The notes beneath the pieces are model-generated. The model saw only the letters and a program-made list of their open reading frames with translations, did no database searches and was not told the origin of the DNA. From positions 62,001 through 126,000 of the forward strand of contig JAGPDB010000001.1 in the NCBI GenBank assembly GCA_018057765.1: a DNA stretch of 64,000 nt, given 5' to 3'. Source of the DNA: Acidimicrobiia bacterium. GTDB lineage: Bacteria > Actinomycetota > Acidimicrobiia > IMCC26256 > JAGPDB01. A program made the position numbers and the translations under genes. Of this stretch, positions 18,212 to 28,096 are shown piece after piece (positions within the stretch are counted from its first letter, which is position 1; each line of letters begins with the position of its first letter).

Positions 18212-18895
18212 TTATTTAGCGAATATTTTTTCAATTTCGCTTCTTTTCATTCGTCTAAAACAACGGTGTTCTTTAGTTCTATCTAGATAGCCAACTTCTA
18301 AAGTTGATGGATCGAGTTGATCTTCGTCACCAGGTTTTAAAACTTTTGCACCAAGTTTTATAGCATCATCCAAGCTCATATTTTCTGCGTAATCAGCTTC
18401 AAGTTGAGTTTCGATGTCATTAGCATTTCCGCCTAATACACAAAATCTTGATTCATCCATAACTGTTCCATCATACAAAACATGAAACATCTCATTTGGT
18501 TTTTTTCCAGAACCAATTTGAGCAATTAGAACTTCTACTTCAAATGGTTTCATCTCGTGAGTAAAAACCTGTCCTAACGACTGTGCGTATGTGTTTGCCA
18601 ATTCGTTAGCTACAACATCTTCGCGCGAATATGCATAACCTTTTTGATCAGCTAGACGTACACCTGCATCTCGCAACATTTGAAATTCGTTGTACTTTCC
18701 AACTCCAGCAAAAGCAATACGATCATATATTTCAGAAATTTTGTGTAAAGACTTAGAAGGGTTTTCAGCAACCATGACAATTCCTAAATCATACTCAATT
18801 GCAACAAGTGATCTACCACGTGCAATACCTTTTCGTGCATAATCAGCACGATCTTTCATGACTTGTTCTGGTGATACATAATAGGGATTAGTCAT
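18212..18895 (-). CDS. prcA: Proteasome alpha subunit
   Basis: PrcA forms the outer rings and gate of the 20S core. The N-terminal YYVSPEQVMKDRADYARKGI region and the following GRSLVAIEYDLGIVMVAENP are characteristic of actinobacterial alpha subunits, and the 227-residue length is normal. It lacks the catalytic Thr, as expected for an alpha subunit. The ATG overlaps the prcB stop (TAATG), so both subunits are co-translated. Confidence 0.95.
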   Translation of the reverse strand: MTNPYYVSPEQVMKDRADYARKGIARGRSLVAIEYDLGIVMVAENPSKSLHKISEIYDRIAFAGVGKYNEFQMLRDAGVRLADQKGYAYSREDVVANELANTYAQSLGQVFTHEMKPFEVEVLIAQIGSGKKPNEMFHVLYDGTVMDESRFCVLGGNANDIETQLEADYAENMSLDDAIKLGAKVLKPGDEDQLDPSTLEVGYLDRTKEHRCFRRMKRSEIEKIFAK

Positions 18896-19704
18896 TATTT
18901 AGTTCCTCCCTGTTCAGGGCCTGAAAGTAAAGCAGTAGCTCTTTTCGCTATATCGGCATCACTCAAAAAATTAATTCCGTCTTTATCTATTGTTGCGACA
19001 GTTGGAAATATCTTTCTTACTAAGTCCGGACCGCCAGTTCCTGCATCTTCATCTGCTGCAGCAAAAAGTGATCGTATAGCTATATCGATTGCAGCCTTTG
19101 CGCTCAACGTTGTGTTAAAAGAAGCTTTGATCCAGTTTCTTGCATGTACAGAGCCAGAACCTGACGCTGTAAAATCGAATTCTTCGTATCTTCCACCAGT
19201 TGCATCGTAACTAAAAACTCTGCCTTGTTCTTTTAGTAGATCGTACCCAGCAAATAACGGTACAACCATTAGCCCCTGCATTGCCATTGGGAGATTATTT
19301 CTAATCATAAAAGAAAGTTGATTAGCTTTACCTTCAAAACTTAAAGGTTCTCCTGCCATTTTTTCGTAATGTTCTAGTTGTACTTGAAAAAGCCTTACAA
19401 GTTCCATTGCAATACCAGCGGTACCTGCAATTGTAATACCTGAATGAGAATCTGCTGGCATAACTTTATCCATCATTCGATTAGCGATTGTCAATCCTGC
19501 AGTAGCTCTGCGATCTCCTGCCATTACAACGCCGTCTTTATATCTTAAAGCTACAGTTGTGGTGGCATGTGGAAGATTCGATATTTCTTCTGCAATTGCA
19601 TTGGAAAATTCTTGATTCTGAGGTAGCAAGTCGGGTTGATTCTGATTTAGAAATTCTATAAAAGACGTACCTGGACTAGAAGTGTTTGTGTATTGTATTT
19701 TCAT
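18895..19704 (-). CDS. prcB: Proteasome beta subunit
   Basis: PrcB is the protease subunit of the 20S core. A 47-residue propeptide ends in LPHA, and the mature chain begins TTTVALRYKDGVVMAGDRRA, with Thr48 as the N-terminal nucleophile exposed by self-cleavage. The residue before it is Ala where mycobacterial PrcB has Gly. The rest of the beta fold (GSGSVHARNWIK, AIRSLFAAADEDAGTGGPD) is conserved. AGGAG lies 2 bases before the ATG. It follows the phosphopentomutase-like gene by 5 bp. Confidence 0.96.
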   Translation of the reverse strand: MKIQYTNTSSPGTSFIEFLNQNQPDLLPQNQEFSNAIAEEISNLPHATTTVALRYKDGVVMAGDRRATAGLTIANRMMDKVMPADSHSGITIAGTAGIAMELVRLFQVQLEHYEKMAGEPLSFEGKANQLSFMIRNNLPMAMQGLMVVPLFAGYDLLKEQGRVFSYDATGGRYEEFDFTASGSGSVHARNWIKASFNTTLSAKAAIDIAIRSLFAAADEDAGTGGPDLVRKIFPTVATIDKDGINFLSDADIAKRATALLSGPEQGGTK

Positions 19705-19709
19705 AACTC

Positions 19710-20564
19710 CTAAGAGTGTAATGAAGTTTCTTGCTCAATTTGTGGATTTGATTTTTTAAATAGCCACTTACCCATTGTCGCACCTGCAAAGTTGCTACGA
19801 TCTATATCAAAAAAGTCGGCGATACTCGGGCCTATATCACATAGAAGCCTAAGTCCAAGATCATTAGTTTGTCCTGAAGGTGTGTAGAAAAACATCGGCA
19901 ATAATTCGTTTCTAAAATTATTTTCTGTATTATTCTCATTATTTTCAATGGATGCATCTATGGCTGTTGAAGAAAAAGCCATTAATGCGTCTTCATTGCC
20001 AAGTTCTATTATACATTTTTCTATTAAACAAGAGAACTGAGATAAACATGCTGTTGCGAATGTCGGATTCTTTTCTAGAGCTGACTGACGATAATCATTT
20101 AGCGTGGCAACTATTAATTCGTTCCTTGTTAAAGGTGCGCTTAGGTATTCTAAAATTGTGGATACTGCTTCCCCATCGCTTTGTACATCAACGAATTCAC
20201 TTGTAGGCAAAAGAGTATCATCATTACAGATTGATATCAGACTAAGGTTTTCAAGCTGACCCCAGATCCCCATATTGTCTTTATCTCCACCGCCAATTTC
20301 TATGTATGCTGAAAAATCATCTTCACCATGAATAGTTTTAGCAGCCAGCATTGCTGTTGTAGAAACCTTACGAGCTATAGGGCTTGCAAATTTAACAAAA
20401 GCACCTAGCCCGATTGTTTCTAATCCCGCTAGATTTGGTTTTAAATCTTTAGTGTAAGCGTATTTTAATAACTTTTCTAGAGAATGTTCACTTGATGATG
20501 TGTTGCGGATATTTCCTACACCTAATCCAGGACAATTTATTAATATGAATCTTTTAAACATCAT
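19710..20564 (-). CDS. Degenerate phosphopentomutase-like protein in the proteasome operon
   Basis: The N-terminus (FILINCPGLGVGNIR, then LAGLETIGLG) aligns by eye with DeoB (FIMVLDSFGIGA ... LTRLGLA). The C-terminus (LLPMFFYTPSGQTNDLGLRL then CDIGPSIADFF and MGKWLF) aligns with the DeoB end (VPVLVYGP..., ADIGQTLA, G.A.F). However the metal-binding Asp of DSFGIG is Asn10 here, and the ADHG and DHTRE motifs are absent. At 284 residues it is also much shorter than DeoB (about 400), so the cap domain is reduced. I infer an inactive member of the alkaline-phosphatase superfamily. Gaps of 8 bp to pup and 5 bp to prcB put it firmly in the operon. Confidence 0.65.
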   Translation of the reverse strand: MMFKRFILINCPGLGVGNIRNTSSSEHSLEKLLKYAYTKDLKPNLAGLETIGLGAFVKFASPIARKVSTTAMLAAKTIHGEDDFSAYIEIGGGDKDNMGIWGQLENLSLISICNDDTLLPTSEFVDVQSDGEAVSTILEYLSAPLTRNELIVATLNDYRQSALEKNPTFATACLSQFSCLIEKCIIELGNEDALMAFSSTAIDASIENNENNTENNFRNELLPMFFYTPSGQTNDLGLRLLCDIGPSIADFFDIDRSNFAGATMGKWLFKKSNPQIEQETSLHS

Positions 20565-20572
20565 TTAGAGCT

Positions 20573-20773
20573 CTATTGCCCACCTTTTTGAACATAGTTT
20601 TTTACAAATTCTTCGGCATTGGTCTCTAATACACCATCGATCTCATCTAGTAGATCATCAAGATCTTCTTTTATCTCTTCCGATTTTTTTTCATCACTTT
20701 TAAGTTCTACATCATCTACTTCGGTATCTTTAGATTTGGAAGTTGGTTTAGATTTACGTTGTTGCTCAGCCAT
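20573..20773 (-). CDS. pup: Prokaryotic ubiquitin-like protein Pup
   Basis: Pup is the small disordered tag for proteasomal degradation. The 66-residue product is very polar, has a helical acidic middle ([20 protein letters not shown]) that would bind the Mpa coiled coils, and ends in KGGQ. The terminal Gln means that Dop must deamidate it to Glu before ligation. AAGGAG lies 8 bases before the ATG. Confidence 0.97.
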   Translation of the reverse strand: MAEQQRKSKPTSKSKDTEVDDVELKSDEKKSEEIKEDLDDLLDEIDGVLETNAEEFVKNYVQKGGQ

Positions 20774-20842
20774 TATGCGTACTCCTTAAGCTTTCGTATA
20801 ACCCTAACAGAAATCTTACCTAAGTGAAATTTCTAGCTCCTC

Positions 20843-20865
20843 ATAGTGTTATCTTATAACACTAT
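20843..20865. promoter_or_regulatory. Perfect 10-bp inverted repeat between dop and pup
   Basis: ATAGTGTTAT (20843-20852) and ATAACACTAT (20856-20865) are exact inverted copies separated by 3 bp. The element lies 46 bp after the dop stop and 70 bp before the pup ATG. It has no following T-run, so an operator or an RNA processing hairpin are both possible. Confidence 0.5.
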
Positions 20866-20911
20866 TAGTATCGTATCTAATCCGTAAATGCTTGAATTTA
20901 TTTTGCGAATA

Positions 20912-22417
20912 CTATTCTTCTAATTTATTGATAAGTTCAATAGGTGTATCGCAACTATCTAAAAGACCTTGAACACTATCTTTATTGCCTCTCGTGGGTT
21001 CCATCATTGGAATTCTTTTTAAAGTGGAAGAACCAATATCTAAAGTTACGCTATCCCAATTTGCACTATGGACGTTTTTAGCGAACTTCTTTAAAACACT
21101 TCCTCTAAAATACGCTCTTGTTGTTTCTGGAGGGTTATCAACACTGTTTACTATTTCTTTATCGCTAACCAATGCTTCAATCTCACCACGAATACGCATT
21201 TTATCGAAAAGCTTACCTTTTCTAATATCATGATATTGAACATCTATGCCACAAAGTTTTGGATCATTAGCTTCTAAATTATCTCTTAATTTAAAGCCAT
21301 CAATAATTTTCTTTTTTGTTATCCAATCAACTTGACCACTTAAACTTTCAGGATTGGTTTCAAGTTTCGCAAGAACATCCTCCCATCTTTTTAAAATTTC
21401 ATGCGCTATATTTCCACCTATAAGTTCTATTTGCTCAGATGTACAGGAAGAGATATATTTTTTAGCGGAATCAAGTATTGATTTTTGTATATCTAATGCT
21501 GTCATGAAACCTTTATTAGTTTCTACTTTTACTTTTAAAGTTGTATCGTGACTAATTTCTTTTATTGATTTAACAGGTTCTACTAATACGCATAGATTGT
21601 TATTGAAGTCTTCAAAATCATCTTCAATCATGGCTAAAATAATTGCAGTTGTTCCTAGCTTTAAAAAAGTTGAAACATCGCACATGTTTGCATCCCCAAC
21701 AATAATGTGTAATCTTCTATATTTACTAGCATCGCTATGTGGTTCATCACGAGTATTTACTATTGGCCTCTTCATCGTAGTTTCAAGTCCAACTGGTTCT
21801 TCCATAAAATCTGCACGCTGACTTATTTGAAAATCCACCTTATTATTAGATGCATGTAATTCTGAACCAACTTTACCAGCACCACAAAATATTTGTCTAG
21901 AAACGAAATGTGATGTTAACGAATTTACAAGTGTTGTAAAAGGAACGTTACGCTGTACAAGATATCCCTCATGTGTGCCGTAGGAGTTACCTTTTGAATC
22001 AGTATTGTTCTTATATACAATAATTTCTCCATCAATAATATTTTTGGCTTCTAACATTGATCGTCGCAAAATTTCTTCTCCTGCGCGATCATACAATACA
22101 GCTTCTAGAGCATTGCTTACTTCTGGTGATGCATATTCAGGATGGGCATGATCGACATAATATCTTGCACCATTGGTAAGCATTGCATTAATTAAATGTG
22201 TTTCAGGAAATATAGACGGAGGTTCATTAACTTCAATACGTGCATCTTGTGCTGGTGTTTCATCAGCGAAATCAAATTCTGTACGCGAACCATGCAAATA
22301 AGCATTAATTAATAAACCAGATGAAGTCATAGGGTTTTGATATTGAGAATCAGTACCATTAGACATAATTCCGTATTCAGTTTCAATACCCATAATTTTT
22401 GCAATAGCCATAACCAT
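20912..22417 (-). CDS. dop: Pup deamidase/depupylase Dop
   Basis: Dop converts the C-terminal Gln of Pup to Glu and also removes Pup from proteins. It is homologous to PafA: MGIETEYGIMSN at the N-terminus, the key Asp in YYVDHAHPEYASPEV (residue 89) and YKNNTDSKGNSYGTHEGYLV. The Dop-specific extra loop is visible before that (ADETPAQDARIEVNEPP). Length 501 is normal. The ATG at 22417 or the one two codons later (MAIAK) may be used; TAACCT lies 7 bases before the second. It is the first gene of the dop-pup-prcBA-pafA cluster. Confidence 0.96.
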   Translation of the reverse strand: MVMAIAKIMGIETEYGIMSNGTDSQYQNPMTSSGLLINAYLHGSRTEFDFADETPAQDARIEVNEPPSIFPETHLINAMLTNGARYYVDHAHPEYASPEVSNALEAVLYDRAGEEILRRSMLEAKNIIDGEIIVYKNNTDSKGNSYGTHEGYLVQRNVPFTTLVNSLTSHFVSRQIFCGAGKVGSELHASNNKVDFQISQRADFMEEPVGLETTMKRPIVNTRDEPHSDASKYRRLHIIVGDANMCDVSTFLKLGTTAIILAMIEDDFEDFNNNLCVLVEPVKSIKEISHDTTLKVKVETNKGFMTALDIQKSILDSAKKYISSCTSEQIELIGGNIAHEILKRWEDVLAKLETNPESLSGQVDWITKKKIIDGFKLRDNLEANDPKLCGIDVQYHDIRKGKLFDKMRIRGEIEALVSDKEIVNSVDNPPETTRAYFRGSVLKKFAKNVHSANWDSVTLDIGSSTLKRIPMMEPTRGNKDSVQGLLDSCDTPIELINKLEE

Positions 22418-22600
22418 AAGGTTAGCGCGTTTAAATCTATAAATAAGGCTAAATCAGATTATCCAGCGTTGATGTCATATTTAAATTTCGAAAAAGAAGA
22501 TATTTCGTTATATCTAGCTTCTAAAATTACTACTTATCAATTATTACTAGAAAATAGAGTTTAACTATATAGTTTTTGGTATATGTCTAGGTCTATTTGT

Positions 22601-22606
22601 TAGAAT
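22601..22606 (+). promoter_or_regulatory. -10 box of argG, leaderless type
   Basis: TAGAAT, then exactly 6 bases, then the ATG of argG at 22613. No Shine-Dalgarno sequence is present. The rest of the dop-argG divergent gap (22418-22600) shows no gene. Confidence 0.55.
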
Positions 22607-22612
22607 TAATAA

Positions 22613-23845
22613 ATGGAAAAAACCAAATTAGTATTAGCATTTTCAGGTGGACTAGATACCTCTCGATGCTTAGTTGATCTATCAAAAGAATACGATGTAT
22701 ATACATGTACAGTCGATACTGGGGCATTAACTGAACAAGATAGAATTGAGATTGCTAATAAATCTAAATTACTTGGTGCTGTTTCACACAAGTTAATAGA
22801 TGCTAAACAAGTATATTTCCAAGAAGTAATTCAATATTTAATAAAAGGAAATGTGCTTAAAGGTGGTGTATATCCCCTGTCGGTTGGTGCTGAAAGAGGA
22901 TTTCAGGCCATTTTAACAACGCAATACGCTAAAGAAATTAACGCTCAGGTAATTGCGCATGGTTCAACTGGAGCTGGTAATGATCAATTTAGGTTTGATA
23001 TGGCAATTCAAGTTCTTGCTCCAGAAATAGAAATAAAAGTTCCGGTACGTGAATTTAACTGGAGCAGACAAAATCACATAGATGCACTTAGAAGTTATAA
23101 TATGCCAATACCAGAAAAGCCTTTGTACTCAATTAATGCAGGCCTTTGGGGAACAACTATTGGTGGAGTCGAAACTCAAGCAGATTTTATAGAAGAAAAT
23201 GGAGAAAAAATATATACAGGCTCATGGAATTATCTACCAGATGAGGCCTTTGAAGCTGCAGGTCATAATATCAATATTGAAACAAACCCTCAAGAAATAG
23301 TAATTGGTTTTGCCTCAGGTGTTCCAATTTCATTAAATTCCAAAGAACAGAATGCTGTAGATCTCATAGAAGCATTAAATTTATTAGGTGACGAATATGG
23401 TATTGGCAGGGCTATTCATACAGGTTCAACGGTATTGGGTTCGAAGGGTCGCGTAGGAGTTGCTGCACCAGCACCAATACTTTTAATAGAAGCACACAGA
23501 GAATTAGAAAAATCTATTTTAACTAAGTCGCAACTTTATCTATCTAAAATAATATCTGCTGAATATGAAAGATTAATTCATGAAGGTCTGTATCTTGACC
23601 CAAGTATCGATGATATAAAATCATATTTTGATTCTTGTCAAAGTGATATTACTGGTGAAGTCAGAATTAAGCTTGTAGCAAATAATTTTGTGGTCATGGG
23701 TTATAAGTCGACTAATAGTATTTTAGGATATGGAGCTAGTTATGGTGAACAATCACTTTCATTTACTGGCAAAGACGCAGAGGGTTTTTCAAAAATCTAT
23801 GCTTTAGAATCAAAAATAAAAAACCAAGTAACAAAACTATATTAA
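22613..23845 (+). CDS. argG: Argininosuccinate synthase
   Basis: Joins citrulline and aspartate with ATP in arginine synthesis. The P-loop LAFSGGLDTS lies at residues 8-17, and GAERGFQAI, AHGSTGAGNDQFRFD and VREFNWSR are the expected binding regions. The 410-residue length is normal. It precedes argH by 13 bp, and no other arg gene is in the window. Confidence 0.95.
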   Translation: MEKTKLVLAFSGGLDTSRCLVDLSKEYDVYTCTVDTGALTEQDRIEIANKSKLLGAVSHKLIDAKQVYFQEVIQYLIKGNVLKGGVYPLSVGAERGFQAILTTQYAKEINAQVIAHGSTGAGNDQFRFDMAIQVLAPEIEIKVPVREFNWSRQNHIDALRSYNMPIPEKPLYSINAGLWGTTIGGVETQADFIEENGEKIYTGSWNYLPDEAFEAAGHNINIETNPQEIVIGFASGVPISLNSKEQNAVDLIEALNLLGDEYGIGRAIHTGSTVLGSKGRVGVAAPAPILLIEAHRELEKSILTKSQLYLSKIISAEYERLIHEGLYLDPSIDDIKSYFDSCQSDITGEVRIKLVANNFVVMGYKSTNSILGYGASYGEQSLSFTGKDAEGFSKIYALESKIKNQVTKLY

Positions 23846-23858
23846 AGAAAGATTACCC

Positions 23859-25346
23859 ATGGAGCAAAAGTCATCATCATGGATTCACATGGGTCAAGGC
23901 GAAAAATTTAATCCTGCAGTTTCAAAATTATTGTTAGGCGGTTCTCCCGATAGGCTCATACTCCCATTTGATATTATTGGTACTAGAGCTCACATCAGGG
24001 CAATAGCACGTGCGGGGATTATAAATTCTTCAGAAAAGGTCAAGTTGCTATCTGTACTAGAAAAGGCTGGAGAATATTTTGAGGCTAACGATTGGGCATA
24101 CGATGAATTAGCTGAAGATTGCCATATGGCGCTTGAAGCAAAAATAAGTGAATTGTGTGATGACAAGACTTTAGCCAGCAAAGTTCATACGGGTCGCAGC
24201 AGGAATGATCAAGTGGTAACAGCACTAACTTTATATGCAAAGAGTATGTTGATTGAATTAAAAATTCAATTATTAAACTATCTTGAATCTTTAATAAAAT
24301 TAAGTGAAAAAGCTTTTAATAAAAAATTGATAATACCAGGTTATACTCACTTACAACGTGGACAACCAGTCCTTTTAGCACACCATCTTTTAGCACACGC
24401 ATGGCCTATCAAAAGAGATCTCGCAACATTGGACTTTGTGATTGATTCGTTGAACGAATCCCCATTAGGAGCAGGAGCCGTTGCTGGTTCGACATTTTTA
24501 TTAGATGAAAAAGAAACAGCTAAAGAGCTAGGTTTTGAAGAACAATTCAACAACTCTATTGATGTTGTGGCAAATAGAGATTTTATATTAGATATTCTTT
24601 TTGTAACTTCAAAAATAGCAACTCATTTATGCAGGTTTGCAAACGAAGTTGTAATTTGGTGCTCTAGCGAATTTTCATATATTACCCTGGGCTACGAAGT
24701 TTCTTCCACATCTTCAATGATGCCTCAAAAGAAGAATCCAGATACTGCGGAAATAGTTAGAGGTAGATCATCATTAGCTATATCTAACTTATTAACTGGC
24801 TTTATGGTCTTAAAAGATTTACCATATTCTTATTCTCGAGATTTATCAGTGACTAAAAAACCAATGTATGATTCATTTGAAAAAATGTTTTCAATGTTGC
24901 CAGCATTAACTTCTCTAGTTGAAAGTATTGAATTCAATGATGTAAGTATTGCTAAGAGTTGCGAAGATGAGCTTCTAGCTATAACGGATTTTTCTGACCA
25001 GTTTGTATTCGAAGGCTTACCATTTCGTAAAGCACATCAATTTTTAGGTGCATTAGTTAGGTATTCACGTGAGAAGAGTATTTTAGTTAGTGTCTTAATT
25101 AAAGATATTGAGCAAGATGACGATCTCAAGTCTTTCATGGTAGCTAAATTACAAAACGAGGAACTTGTTGCACAGGCAATTGAAATATTAGCCAAACCGG
25201 CATTTAAAACAAAAATTCTTTCAATGCTAAATGAACCAGGGATATCATGTGTAAATTCTAAAGTAGGATACGGCTCTACGAGTATTGACTCAGTAAACGA
25301 ACAAATTAAGAATTTGAAAAATGTGATTAGGGATAACAATGGATAA
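23859..25346 (+). CDS. argH: Argininosuccinate lyase
   Basis: Splits argininosuccinate into arginine and fumarate. The fumarase-superfamily signature SSSMMPQKKNPD is present as TSSMMPQKKNPDTAE, with HTGRSRNDQV and YTHLQRGQPV in the earlier conserved regions. The length of 495 is slightly above the usual 460-470, owing to a longer C-terminal part. The end overlaps the next gene by 8 bp. Confidence 0.95.
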   Translation: MEQKSSSWIHMGQGEKFNPAVSKLLLGGSPDRLILPFDIIGTRAHIRAIARAGIINSSEKVKLLSVLEKAGEYFEANDWAYDELAEDCHMALEAKISELCDDKTLASKVHTGRSRNDQVVTALTLYAKSMLIELKIQLLNYLESLIKLSEKAFNKKLIIPGYTHLQRGQPVLLAHHLLAHAWPIKRDLATLDFVIDSLNESPLGAGAVAGSTFLLDEKETAKELGFEEQFNNSIDVVANRDFILDILFVTSKIATHLCRFANEVVIWCSSEFSYITLGYEVSSTSSMMPQKKNPDTAEIVRGRSSLAISNLLTGFMVLKDLPYSYSRDLSVTKKPMYDSFEKMFSMLPALTSLVESIEFNDVSIAKSCEDELLAITDFSDQFVFEGLPFRKAHQFLGALVRYSREKSILVSVLIKDIEQDDDLKSFMVAKLQNEELVAQAIEILAKPAFKTKILSMLNEPGISCVNSKVGYGSTSIDSVNEQIKNLKNVIRDNNG

Positions 25347-26160
25347 GATCTATGCTTATACGGCTTCTACCAATTTAAGCTCGATCCCTGAAAAAGTTTT
25401 AGGTAGAGATGTCCAAGCGATTAATGCTTCTGATCCAAAAGATATGCGTACAGGAATTTTGTTACGTGCAATGAATATGGCTCTTTACGGTGATTATATG
25501 GGAATGCCTGGTTGGGTTTTTGTAGACTGTTGTTTATTTCCTTCAGCTTTTGTTATGATTCGTGATCTCGGAGGAAATATACCTGCTGAGATTAAGAATG
25601 CATTAAATACAAGACTTGATTATATGAGGAAAGAAAATACCATATCGGGGGTCGAAGATAATTTCGAACATATTCAAGATGATGAATTGATTCCGACGGC
25701 ATCTTATTTAGCTATACCAAGTGCGAGTAATCAGATTGTTGGTTTTAGTTTTACTTCTATGGTAAAAGGTAATGGAAAAAAAATTAAAGCTTATGCTTAT
25801 TCTTTCTATCGACAAATGCTTGGTTGTCACGCTCAAATAGGTATAGCTCAGTATTTTGATAAATCAGTTGCAACTCATACAAAATTCGGTGATTTAAAGA
25901 TAATAAATGCATTGGAAGCACATCATTCCATACCTCTAAAAACTTTTTCATATACCTGTCAACTTCCTTCAGATTTAGAACTACAGGAAATAATTGATAA
26001 AGATGTAGATAGAGATTTTAGTAATTGTATCGAGGTTAGAAGAGATGATCTAGATGAAATCATAAGTGAAATACAACTAGCAAAAGAAGACTATTTCATT
26101 GTAGGCCAAGATAATAAAAAACAAATAATGTATTTAAGAAGCGAAAAGAAAACCTTTTAA
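25339..26160 (+). CDS. Unknown protein coupled to argH
   Basis: I do not recognise this 273-residue protein. It starts inside the last codons of argH, so it is translationally coupled. The first half has PKDMRTGILLRAMNMALYGD and GMPGWVFVDCCLFPSAF, and the middle has KAYAYSFYRQMLGCHAQIG; no nucleotide-binding, membrane or DNA-binding motif is evident. The C-terminal third is acidic and probably helical. It ends 5 bp before the convergent stop of mpa. A role in arginine metabolism would be inference from position only. Confidence 0.75.
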   Translation: MDKIYAYTASTNLSSIPEKVLGRDVQAINASDPKDMRTGILLRAMNMALYGDYMGMPGWVFVDCCLFPSAFVMIRDLGGNIPAEIKNALNTRLDYMRKENTISGVEDNFEHIQDDELIPTASYLAIPSASNQIVGFSFTSMVKGNGKKIKAYAYSFYRQMLGCHAQIGIAQYFDKSVATHTKFGDLKIINALEAHHSIPLKTFSYTCQLPSDLELQEIIDKDVDRDFSNCIEVRRDDLDEIISEIQLAKEDYFIVGQDNKKQIMYLRSEKKTF

Positions 26161-26165
26161 GCTGA

Positions 26166-27968
26166 CTATAGATACTGTCCTGTAGCAACACGTTCAACTT
26201 CTTTGCCGCCTGTTGTTTCATCGCCTTTTTGAATCAAAGTACGAATATAAATAATACGTTCGCCTTTCTTGCCGGATATCTTTGCCCAATCATCAGGATT
26301 AGTTGTGTTAGGTAAATCTTCTTGCTCTCTAAATTCTTGATGTATAGAATCAATCAGATCTTGGGTGCTTATACCTTTTGGCCCGTCAGCAATATTTCGT
26401 TTTATAGCTAACTTCTTTGCACGTCTTACAACATTTTCTATCATTGCACCTGAAGAAAAATCTTTAAAATGCAATATTTCTTTTTCGCCATTTTGATATG
26501 TGACTTCTAAGAATTGTGTTGCTTCAGACTCTTCATACATTATGCTGGCAGCTTCTGATACCATACTTTGTATTGTCTTTTCTCTGTCGTTATCAAATTT
26601 CTTAAGCTCGTCTTCTGCAATTGGCAATGACGAAGTTAGATACTGAGCATATATTTCTTTAGCAGCCTCTTGGGTTGGACGCTCTATCTTTATTTTCACG
26701 TCTAAACGGCCTGGACGCAAAATTGCTGGGTCGATAAGGTCTTCTCTATTTGATGCTCCAATTACGATTACGTTATTTAATATTTCAACACCATCTAACT
26801 CACTTAAAAGCTGAGGGACAATTGTTGATTCCATATCGGATGAAATCCCAGTACCACGAGTTCTAAATAGTGAGTCCATCTCATCGAAAAATACTACGAC
26901 TGGAACTCCTTCTGAAGCTTTTTCGCGAGCACGTTCAAAGATTAAACGTATTTGACGTTCTGTTTCACCCACATATTTATTTAAAAGTTCAGGACCTTTA
27001 ACATTTATGAAATAAGCATTCTTCTTCTTTTCCCCAGTTTTTTCAGCAACACGTTTTGATAATGAATTAGCAACCGCTTTGGCTATTAGAGTTTTACCGC
27101 AACCTGGAGGGCCATATAATAAAATTCCTTTAGGAGCTTCAAGTTCGTGCTCTTTAAATAGGTCTCCATAAATATATGGGAGTTCTACAGCATCTTGAAT
27201 CATTTCTATTTGTGCATCTAAACCACCAATATCTTCGTAAGAAATATCAGGTACTTCTTCAAGTAAAAGTTGTTCAACTTCTGGGCGTGCAATTCTTTCA
27301 ACTAAAAGATTAGAACGTGTGTCTAAAAGTAAATGTTCACCAACTCGTAATTTCTTTTCTTTAATAGAATCAGCAAGCTCACAGACTCTTTCTTCATCAC
27401 CACGACACATTACTAATGCACGATTTCCATCTTCCATAACTTCACGTAGTATTACTAATTCGCCTTGCTTATCACTTGAGCGAGATAGAATTACACTTAG
27501 CGAATCATTTAATACAACGTCATCGCCGATTTTTAAGCTTTCTATATCTATATCTGGATGAATACTCACACGCATTTTACGACCAGCACTAATTACATCA
27601 ACAGTATCGTCTTCGTTAATACCTAGAAATGTACCATATGCAGCAGGAGGTAAAGTTAGTTTTTCTACTTCTTCACGCAATGCTGCGATATGCTCTCTTG
27701 CTTCTTTCAATGTAGCGCTTAATCTTTCATTCCTTCTTGATGAATCAGAAAGTTCTGCTTTAAGCGAAATAAGTTTTTCTTCTAATGTACGAATGCGCTT
27801 AGGCGCATCAACTAATTTTTTTTGTAAAATATCAATCTCGGCTTTTAGAGTCTGTGCGTCTTGTTTCATTGTATTGTTTCTAGATTCTTCGTATGACGAA
27901 TTCGCTGATGTATCGTCAGCCGTATCTTCGTTGTCATTTGTTTCATTATCTGATATAAAATTACTCAT
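26166..27968 (-). CDS. mpa: Proteasomal AAA+ ATPase Mpa/ARC
   Basis: The hexameric ATPase that recognises Pup and feeds substrates into the 20S core. An N-terminal coiled coil (roughly residues 35-100) is followed by OB-type beta domains and one AAA module with GPPGCGKT (Walker A), [10 protein letters not shown] (Walker B) and [17 protein letters not shown]. The chain ends in GQYL, the C-terminal motif that docks into the alpha ring and opens the gate. The 600-residue length matches mycobacterial Mpa. It lies about 4 kb from dop, separated by the argGH operon, so it is not in the same transcript as prcBA. Confidence 0.96.
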   Translation of the reverse strand: MSNFISDNETNDNEDTADDTSANSSYEESRNNTMKQDAQTLKAEIDILQKKLVDAPKRIRTLEEKLISLKAELSDSSRRNERLSATLKEAREHIAALREEVEKLTLPPAAYGTFLGINEDDTVDVISAGRKMRVSIHPDIDIESLKIGDDVVLNDSLSVILSRSSDKQGELVILREVMEDGNRALVMCRGDEERVCELADSIKEKKLRVGEHLLLDTRSNLLVERIARPEVEQLLLEEVPDISYEDIGGLDAQIEMIQDAVELPYIYGDLFKEHELEAPKGILLYGPPGCGKTLIAKAVANSLSKRVAEKTGEKKKNAYFINVKGPELLNKYVGETERQIRLIFERAREKASEGVPVVVFFDEMDSLFRTRGTGISSDMESTIVPQLLSELDGVEILNNVIVIGASNREDLIDPAILRPGRLDVKIKIERPTQEAAKEIYAQYLTSSLPIAEDELKKFDNDREKTIQSMVSEAASIMYEESEATQFLEVTYQNGEKEILHFKDFSSGAMIENVVRRAKKLAIKRNIADGPKGISTQDLIDSIHQEFREQEDLPNTTNPDDWAKISGKKGERIIYIRTLIQKGDETTGGKEVERVATGQYL

Positions 27969-27989
27969 TAATATTCCTCACTAGGGCTT

Positions 27990-28017
27990 ATTCTAAGACT
28001 AATACGATTTCGGTCAA
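27990..28017 (-). promoter_or_regulatory. Promoter of mpa
   Basis: On the minus strand TTGACC (28012-28017), a 16-bp spacer and TAGAAT (27990-27995) form a near-consensus promoter. A leader of about 15 bases with GAGGA precedes the ATG, so this gene is not leaderless. Confidence 0.65.
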
Positions 28018-28096
28018 GTTTTGTGGAATCTTTAACGATATAGTTATAAGAATATTATTTTTGGAATAGAATCCGCATGTTAGTGTTATACGGTTA

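Noticed and set aside
28081-28089. TAGTGTTAT near the ferredoxin gene, equal to one arm of the pup dyad
   Set aside because: A single AT-rich 9-mer is expected by chance in 64 kb; the second arm is not present.
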